In this document: positions 57,149 through 64,000 of the stretch, piece after piece | How positions within the stretch are numbered: the stretch's first letter is position 1 | Layout of the letters: every line of letters starts with the position of its first letter | From: Laburnicola sp. R22_1 | Lineage: Eukaryota > Ascomycota > Dothideomycetes > Pleosporales > Didymosphaeriaceae | DNA: 64,000 bases | NCBI GenBank assembly: GCA_014281115.1 | Contig: JACONQ010000014.1 | Coordinates: 1,054,001 to 1,118,000 of the forward strand | Reading direction: 5' to 3' | Program-made: the position numbers and the translations under genes | The notes under the pieces: generated by a model | Database searches by the model: none | Told to the model about the DNA's origin: nothing | Seen by the model: only the letters and a program-made list of their open reading frames with translations

Positions 57149-57436
57149 TATAAGGGCGGTATATAGCCTTATAGGGCTAACCTATTAGAGATAGCTAGAA
57201 TAGTTAAAAGAGCTAGTTAAATTAATACTATTTTAAGATAGTAGATAAAAAAGAGATATAGGAGGCCCTTTCTTATATAGAGAACAGTATAGAGTATAGG
57301 CCTACACTAGCTACACACTAACACTAACTATAAAAGGCGCCTTTAGAAAGGTAAAAGGTGTAGATAGGGGGAAATAGAGTGTAAAAGAAAGGTAATAGGG
57401 TGTGCTTAGTAGGGAGGCTGGCATAGGACCGTTATA
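57149..57436 (-). repeat. LTR of gypsy element A (right; 5' LTR in coding direction)
   Basis: It aligns with 45107-45392 and 61930-62207. It ends CCGTTATA, where the better preserved copy has CTGTTACA, and the sequence downstream is unrelated to gypsy, which defines the element boundary. Confidence 0.8.
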
Positions 57437-57725
57437 ATACGCATAATTCTATTAACACTATTATGCCTACTAATAGAGACTACTATTCTATATTATAACT
57501 AACCTCTACTGCCACTATATAATACGCGCATAATTCTATTAATACTATTATGCCTACTAGTAGAAACTACTAGCTTATATTATAACTAATATTTATTATT
57601 ATATAATACACGTATAATTCTATTAATATATCTACTAGTAGATACTAATATTTTATATTATAACTAATATCTACTACTACTATATAATATGCGCACGCGC
57701 CTACTAGTAGAGACTACTATTTTAT
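57437..57725. repeat. Tandem repeat of CATAATTCTATTAA...AGAGACTACTA units
   Basis: About four imperfect units of 70-95 bp share CGCATAATTCTATTAA, CTATTATGCCTACTA and TAGAGACTACTATT. They are related to the two units inside the TIR element at 43.7-43.9 kb. They flank the right LTR of gypsy A, so that element seems to have inserted in or next to a copy of this family. Confidence 0.7.
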
Positions 57726-60700
57726 ATCTACTATTACTATACATAACACTACTAACTTAAGTACTAAAAGTACCTATCTAATCTATAGAGACTTTTAGAT
57801 ACCTAGAAGCTAAAAATAGTCTTTTAAGACTTATAGTTTTTTATATTAAACTGCGTAGCCGCTTAGGTTGTTGCTACCTAAAACTATTTATTTAAAGGTT
57901 CTATATAGATACCTTATTATAAAGCCTCTAATTTTCTTAACTACACTAAGAGCCTTCTAAAGTTAAGCTGCGTCTTTAGGAATTATTATAGATATAGCAC
58001 GTTTAGAGATTCTTAAGAGTTTAATAAGCTAACTAAAATAGCACTTAAAGACCTTAAGAGCTAAGTCTATTAGAAATACTTAAAGAAGATATTCTAATTC
58101 CTATTTTCCTTAGTATAGGTAATAACTATAGTAGTATAAGCTTTATAGAAAGTAGTATATAGACACTATAAGGTGTATACTAGAGTATAGCTACTTATCT
58201 AGCTTTTTAACTAGGTTTATATAGAGAGTATATATAGCATTAATTAATCTACCTAGAAGTAGGACGATAAAGGCTTTTATCTCAAATAATATAATAAAAA
58301 ATATAGAGCCTCCTGCTTAGTAATTAAAAGGAGCGTAAAAAAGGTAACTATAAAAAAGCGCGTTTAAACTACTAAGCAAGCTTAGTAGTCTTAGCATGCA
58401 CAGCTCCTATATATAAAGTTTATTTACAAAAAGGCTATAGTTAGAACTTTAGGAGAAGGATAAAGCTATAGCGTAGTAATACTATAAGCTATTCTTTTTT
58501 TACTATCCTAATTATTGCAAACCTACTATTTAAATTATTGCAAATAATACAAGTTAATATATTAATAGATATATACTACTATACTTATAAGTAGAATGAG
58601 GGTAATATATACTAGATATACTATAACTTTATTACTATATTAAGGTAGTCCTTAATAAAGTCTCTACTATTTCTCTAAGCCCTGCTATCTATCTAGGCAT
58701 TAATATTAGCCCAAAAGAAGTACTTACTATTACTAAGTACACGTCGCAGTTTTGTGCTAGTATTGCTAAGATAATAACACTAAAGTTTTATTTTGTCTAT
58801 AAGATAATTATTTATAGAAGCCTAGTATACCTAACTATTTAAAAGGCGATCCTTATATACTAGCTAGATTAGTAGCTTATTTAGTTCTTAAAGACTAGTA
58901 AGCCTATGTTTCTGCTTTAGTAGAAGTAATTACTTCTTATTAGTAATAGAATCCTCTAGTAGAGGATGTAAGAGGATAATAAGGTGTTTATTAATAAGCT
59001 ATAAGGTAGTAAGAGTGTTATATAAATCTATAAAATCCTCCTAGCTATTATTACTATTATTACTATTAAGTTAGCTTATCTAAGTAAGTATACTACGTAA
59101 GCGGCGTGTAAGCGCAAATAGCTAATAATAATAGTAGTAATAAGCTAGATATGCTATATACAGCATAAGTAAACCTTATATAGATTAGAAGCTTATAAGG
59201 TGTAAATAGGATATAAGTAAGTTTAAACTATTTTCGCATTACTAGATATTTAAGATTAGTCTTTAATTAGAATTAGGTGCCTTATATAGTAGTATATAAT
59301 AACCTTTTATCTTAACCTACTTTAACCTTTAACTAAAAATTAGGTTAAAAAGGTATTTAGTAAGCTAACTATAGAGAGTATATAACTATTTATATATATA
59401 ACTTATTCTAGATTATAATTAAGTAATATATACTATAGCTATAAGTATATCTTACTTTCTATATATATAATCTAATATATATATATAGACTCTCTATATA
59501 GGCTAATAACTATATCTTAAATCCCTTAGATTGTGATAGATTAAATAATAATACTCTAGAGATAGCCCTAATCTCTAGTGCTACCCTAGAGATAACAGTC
59601 TTTATCTCTAGCGCTAGTCCTAGTTAGGTCTAGCACCCTAGGCCTGCGTGCAGTACCTTATAGTATATATAGGTAATTACTAGAATCTCTATATAATATC
59701 TTACCTATAGAGTTTAATTAACTATTATTTTAACTCTAACTATTAATTCTTTATACTATATTGCGTCACTCTTTATATCCTATATAATATCTTATTAGGC
59801 CTAGTAATTTAAAAAAGTTAGTATTAAGTAATAGATAGTGTATATCTTAATAAGTGTATTAACTAGCTTATATAAGCTATATATTAGTGCAACTATTAAG
59901 TGTTATAAGAATACTAGGGTGCTATTTAGTAAATAAGAACTAGATCTGTATTAGAAGTCTAGTAAGTAGATAAAACGCCTAGGCCTAGTTAATAACGTGT
60001 TATAGTTAACTAGGAGATAAACGCTACACTAGTAGAAGAAGTTAACCTTTAGTACTAGTATATGTAAATAATAACTTAGTATAATATAAGTAAATATTAT
60101 AGTAAATAAGTAAAAGCTATTTTATTAATTACGCTATAGTCTATTATAGCAACTATAATAATCTTTATAGTTATAGACTATTAGCAAAAATAAAACGCAG
60201 ACTTAGAGTTAGGGTTTAGTACTTAGCATCCTAGAATAGTGTTATATTAAGAACTCTAGTTAGTTTTATAATGCTATTTATACAACCTTAGCAACTAGTA
60301 GTAGTTAGATTAATATAATACTACGCCTATAATACTAGAATATATTAACTTAGAAATATTAGATACTAGGCTAGAAATTGCGTATCTAGAAAATAAGCGC
60401 CCTCTTTTCTATATTACTTTTCCTAAAACCTCTAAGGATAGGAAAGTATAGGTAATTTTATAGAACCATAGTAATAAGGTTAATCTAGTTAATAATAACT
60501 CTAGCTTTATATTCTAGTTAGGCTGAAACCGCCCTAAGAATAATAACCTAGGCTTAGTTAAGGATAATACTATAGTAAATATTATTATTACTAATAGCAA
60601 CTATTTACTTAAATAGATTAAAGAGGCTCCTTATAACTAGGTTTTTAATATTCTAGCACTTCTTATAGTACTACGCAATACTACTTAAGCTATAGATAAT

Positions 60701-61480
60701 AATTTAAAAGCGTAGGGATTCTAGCCTATTACTACTAATACTTTTAACTTTATATAGTAGTTTATAATAACTACGCGTAAGTTTAAGTAATATAAATAAC
60801 TTTATAAAGCTTATTAAGATAGTAATAAGAATTTGTAACTATAAGCTAAGCTTAAGATAGTTAAAATAAACCTTATAGGCGCTTAAAAGGGTAATAGTTA
60901 GCTCTAGCTTTAGTTAGATAAGGAGACTAATAAAGTTTTTAATAAGTAATAGATTGTTAAGACTCTATATAAAGATCTAAAATAGGCTAACGCTAATATA
61001 GCAAAATATAATTAAGAGGCTATAGACTTATATATTAAATAGAAAGCTAAATAATAAATATTACGTAAGTATTAGCTAGACTATAATAAGGCTACTTATA
61101 GTTTATTTTTTTTTGCGACTAAGGGGTTTCTAATAAAATTATTACAATAATAGTAGTTATCCCTTCTACTATTATTAATATAAAAAGCCGTTTTAAGGTA
61201 GTATTAATAAAAAGAAGTTAGCGTATTATAAGTAAGCTAAGTAAGCTTAGTAGACTTAGCGCGTCTACTCTAACTAAAATAAAATCTATATACAAAACTA
61301 TGCATAAAGCTATATTACTATACTAGTTTAGAGTTAGGAGAAGAGAAAATAAAATAATAGCGCTGGCGCTATAACTAGTATAATGCTACAACTATTATCT
61401 TCTCTATTATTATTTTTAAAGATTACTAGTAATAGCTATAATAGTAGATTTATATACTACTTATATTCTTTCTTAGAGTT
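57726..61480. mobile_element. Degraded transposon(s), RIP-like, no intact frame
   Basis: This AT-rich stretch has stops in all frames. Its last part (61115-61480) repeats 43925-44260. Around 58650-59200 a broken frame on the plus strand resembles in pattern the one at 44.4-45.0 kb, and further on (about 60160-61080) other broken frames show fragments such as YIKLFIKY. I cannot name the family. A TIR-like end, TTTTTGCGACTAAGGGGTTTCT, lies near 61110. Confidence 0.45.
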
Positions 61481-61929
61481 AATTTGTAATATTACGTAAT
61501 CCTAGGCCGGCTGTTTAACTAACCACTATATTACATAATTAATAATTTCTTTAATAATATTTTTCGCTGCAATAATAATAACAATAATTATAATAGTAAC
61601 TAATCTAACTATTTTATTAACTCTCTTCTATAATAGATCTTTCCTTATAACTAATAAGCTATATTCCGCCCCCCCAGGATCTTGCCGCCGCCCATCTCCC
61701 CTATACTCTCGCCGCTACTACTTACCCTCACCCTTATTGCTTAGTCGCAGTCCCCCGCCTTAATAGCATCCTAGATAATCGCTACTATATCTATAAGCTT
61801 CTTGCGCCACAGCTGCGCTTTTAAACTTCTGCAGTCCCTAAGAAACCGCCACTTATTGTCTAGCAGCCGCCTTATATCTTTCTTTGCTAGTCCTTATCTT
61901 TAAGCTTTTCTAGTAATACCTCTACTTTG
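61481..61929. other. Interval before gypsy B with a GC-richer patch
   Basis: From about 61665 to 61910 the composition recovers (CCGCCCCCCCAGGATCTTGC, CGCCGCCCATCTCCCC), with no frame that I recognise. It may be part of an unrelated, less mutated repeat. Confidence 0.4.
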
Positions 61930-62207
61930 TGTAAGGGCGGTACACGGCCTTATAGGGCAAACCTCTTAGAAATAGCTAGTATGATTAAAAGAGATAACTA
62001 AATTAAGACTATACTAAGATGGAGAATAAGGAAGGAAACTAGGGGGCCCTTACTTATATAGTGGGCGGCGTAGGGCACAGGCCCACGCGAACCACACGCT
62101 AATACTAACTAGGAAAGGCGCCTTCTATAAGGTAAAAGGCGCTATTAGGGTGTAAAAGAAAAGGTAATAGTGAATAACTAGTAGGAAGACAGCCACAAAC
62201 TGTTACA
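61930..62207 (-). repeat. LTR of gypsy element B
   Basis: The 278 bp LTR starts TGTAAGG and ends GTTACA, giving a 5 bp inverted TGTAA/TTACA terminus. It is the best preserved of the three LTR copies and shows what the AT-rich copies looked like before mutation. Confidence 0.85.
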
Positions 62208-63254
62208 TAACCCCCCTTTTAAGGCCTAAAAATAGGAAGGAAAGTACGTGAAAATAGTGTGTTTTGGCGGATTTTCAACGTAACCAGCACTATTTTAGGC
62301 CGAAGAGGGCTAGAGTAGGGGCAATAGGCCCCTACGGTTCCAGCGGTAGCCTCAGTTTTCAATTTGGGTGCTATTTAGTAGAGATATTAAGGAAAGTTGT
62401 TAGGGGTAAATTAGTAGATTAGTGGAAAAAACGCAGTAGAAACTATATCTTAGTGTTTAGCGTTTCGCTAATAGAGTGCATTCTTAGCTCCAACGCTATA
62501 TAAAAACGCAATTAGCTAAAAATTTTCTAGTTAGTTTATTGTGCGCCGGCGCAATTATATTATATAAGGTTCCCTAGTACTATAGGAGAGCGTTTTAAAA
62601 AACGTGTTGACTCAACTATGCGGTTTTTAATTAGGGCAGGGCGGCTCCTAAAGCCATAGGGGCTGCCAGCGGTAGTGGGGACGTCTAGGGGTGAGGGTAC
62701 CAAAAAGCAATAGGTATCTAATTACGCGCGCGAGCCTAAGGGCGTGTAGATATTAAAAAGCGACAGGCACCTAGCTAAGCACGCCTAATCCGGCGCTTTA
62801 ACCCTGTCTTCGCGGGCACATTGTCTTTAGGGATAGGCTCTAGAAAGGTGTCTTAGAGGGCGGCGTCTAGCCAAATAGGCAACTGTTTTAGTGGACTAGC
62901 TCGCTTGGAGTACTCTTAATAGTAAGCTTTAATTAGCAGGGGAGAGTTAACAAAGTTATTGGTAGGGTAGTAGGTTAGGTTGGGGTTATGCCCTTTCCAC
63001 GCTGCCCAGTACTTTAGTGTTCCGCGGTCTACTTTGCTGTTAAGAATGCGAGAAACTAGCTACTTAGGGACTCTATCTACCTTAATGGGTGGTTCCAGAG
63101 GTTGCAATTAACCTAGTAAGGGATTATTTAGATTTCTTTAAAGCCTGTTAGTGTGAAACACTAGGTGAACTCTTGTATATTATAGGAGTTTAAGTATAAA
63201 TAAGTGGCCTTTCTTACCTATAATTAGGTATAATCCTTTTATTTAATAATTTAA

Positions 63255-63795
63255 CTTAACTAACAGGCGTTTGGTAATAAATCTCTTTAGAGTAATAAAG
63301 ATCTAGTCCCTAACGTCGAAATTAACGGCTTGTCTATATTTATTAGCCTGCTCTAATTACATTTCCTAGGTAGTAGACATGTTGGCGCGGGTGGTGTTAC
63401 GGACGAATTCGCAGGCTTTGGCATAGGCCTTAACCCACGCCTTAGCCTTTTCTAAAGTGATATTATCTAGAGATTTAGTAACTAGTTAGGTATACTCGCG
63501 CTAGTCCTAGTAAAAGTACAGCTAATATCCAAACTTAATCTTAAAAGGCGAAACTCTAGTACTATTATAGGGCAGTATCGCTTGGGCCTAGTCTATACTA
63601 GGCAGCAAATCCAACTAGTTGTCTTAATAAAAGTTAATAAATAGACGTAGACGCTAGTTAAGATACTAATTTATAATCTTAGTTTGGCCATTAGTTTGCG
63701 AATGCCGCGCTATAGAAAGAAGTTACTTAATACCTATAAGCTTGCACAAAGTAGCCAGAAAAGCGGAAATAAACTAGGAGCCGCAGTTAGAGACA
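63255..63795 (-). pseudogene. Integrase remnant of gypsy element B
   Basis: On the minus strand one frame reads IVSNCGS-stop-FISAFLATLCKLIGIK, then LLSIARHSQTNGQT, LDLLPSID, AQAILPYNSTRVSPFKIKFGY, and further KAKAWVKAYAKACEFVRNTT and QAVNFDVRD-stop-IFITLK. This follows the Ty3/gypsy integrase layout: catalytic D region (here SNCGS for SDRGS), HPQTDGQT-like box, SPF...YG, and the C-terminal DVGD.V-like motif. Several stops and missense changes are consistent with G-to-A/C-to-T mutation. Confidence 0.78.
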
Positions 63796-64000
63796 ATTAA
63801 TTAAGGGGGGCCAAAGACTCTAAATATATACTAATAGTAGAGATTGGCGGCTTATTTAGCTGTAACCGTCTTGTAGTAGGGCATAGAAAAGGCACGCTTA
63901 AATAGGCAACAATAAGATACTATCGCGTTATTATACCCTTTCTTATCCTTAGAGAATAATTTAAAATTAATTAAGATATCTTGCTAGATATTTTTAGGGA

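Larger units (their letters stand above)
45107..57436 (-). mobile_element. Ty3/gypsy LTR retrotransposon A, RIP-degraded, split by a copia insertion
   Basis: LTRs of about 286-288 bp lie at 45107-45392 and 57149-57436 in direct orientation (start TATAAGG-CGGTATATAGCC, end TTATA, corresponding to TGTAAGG...GTTACA in copy B). After subtracting the nested copia element, the gypsy copy is about 7.2 kb. The coding direction is minus. A retropepsin is recognisable at about 53455-53713 on the minus strand, with LIDTSASAYNLITLRY and NLIISRKFLSK in one frame; protease lies near the middle, as expected for gag-PR-RT-RH-IN order. Flanking 5-mers are ATATA (left) and ATACG (right), compatible with a target duplication altered by transitions. 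Stops are everywhere, so it is inactive. Confidence 0.75.
61930..64000 (-). mobile_element. Ty3/gypsy element B, left end only (runs past the window)
   Basis: A well preserved LTR (61930-62207, TGTAAGGGCGG ... ACTGTTACA) is followed by internal sequence matching that next to the left LTR of element A. The coding direction is minus: the integrase frame at about 63.2-63.8 kb reads toward the LTR, so this is the 3' end of the element. Its stops are mostly single TAG/TAA changes, and GC content is higher than in A, so it is the younger copy. Confidence 0.8.

Noticed and set aside
43417..61929. Starship-type giant element with a tyrosine-recombinase captain gene
   Set aside because: No DUF3435-like frame or cargo genes are visible; recognisable parts are retroelements and short repeats.

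Overview
The window comes from a filamentous ascomycete (Pezizomycotina). Dothideomycetes is my best guess, but I cannot place it to genus. The evidence is many short introns (mostly 45-90 bp) with GTAAGT-like donors and CTAAC/CTGAC-like branch points, fungus-only families (Zn2Cys6 regulator with fungal transcription-factor domain, fungal rhodopsin-like membrane protein, Fot1/Pogo transposons), and transposon copies mutated by transitions that turn Trp and Gln codons into stops, as repeat-induced point mutation (RIP) does.

Layout. 1-1.2 kb: tail of a Pogo/Fot1 transposon. 1.7-2.0 kb: three copies of a short dispersed motif. 2.6-11.9 kb: Yip1-family Golgi protein, MFS permease, truncated gluconokinase, GH79 glycosidase and a regulator with two zinc clusters. 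12.0-16.8 kb: two complete but inactivated Pogo elements standing end to end and sharing one TA, then a third fragment. 17.5-23.4 kb: sugar transporter, divergent sulfatase, rhodopsin-like membrane protein. 24.9-39.1 kb: conserved genes EXO70, Cdc3/AspB septin, TMEM33/Pom33, a cyclin-like protein and glycogen phosphorylase. 39.3-41.3 kb: a gene-free tract with nine copies of the same motif seen at the left edge. 41.5-42.0 kb: a small secreted cysteine-rich protein. 43.2-64 kb: an AT-rich block of degraded transposons without intact genes: a TIR element, a Ty3/gypsy element split by a nested Ty1/copia element, a solo LTR, minisatellites, and the left end of a second gypsy copy running off the window.

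How the genes may fit together. GH79 glycosidase, sulfatase, sugar transporter, MFS anion permease, a broken gluconokinase and a zinc-cluster regulator lie within 17 kb. They look like a small catabolic neighbourhood for glucuronic-acid-containing or sulfated glycosides, now split by the Pogo insertions; this is inference from domain content. The GH79/regulator and transporter/sulfatase pairs are each divergent and share promoters with striking inverted or repeated motifs. The 24.9-39.1 kb block is housekeeping (exocytosis, septin ring, ER/nuclear envelope, glycogen).

The observation I find least explained by known feature types is the 26-29 bp motif with core GCTAAAGATTGCAGTG. It occurs 12 times, only in two gene-free tracts bordering the gene-rich part of the window. 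Exon structures were joined by hand from reading frames and splice consensus; starts for the zinc-cluster gene and the septin gene are unresolved.
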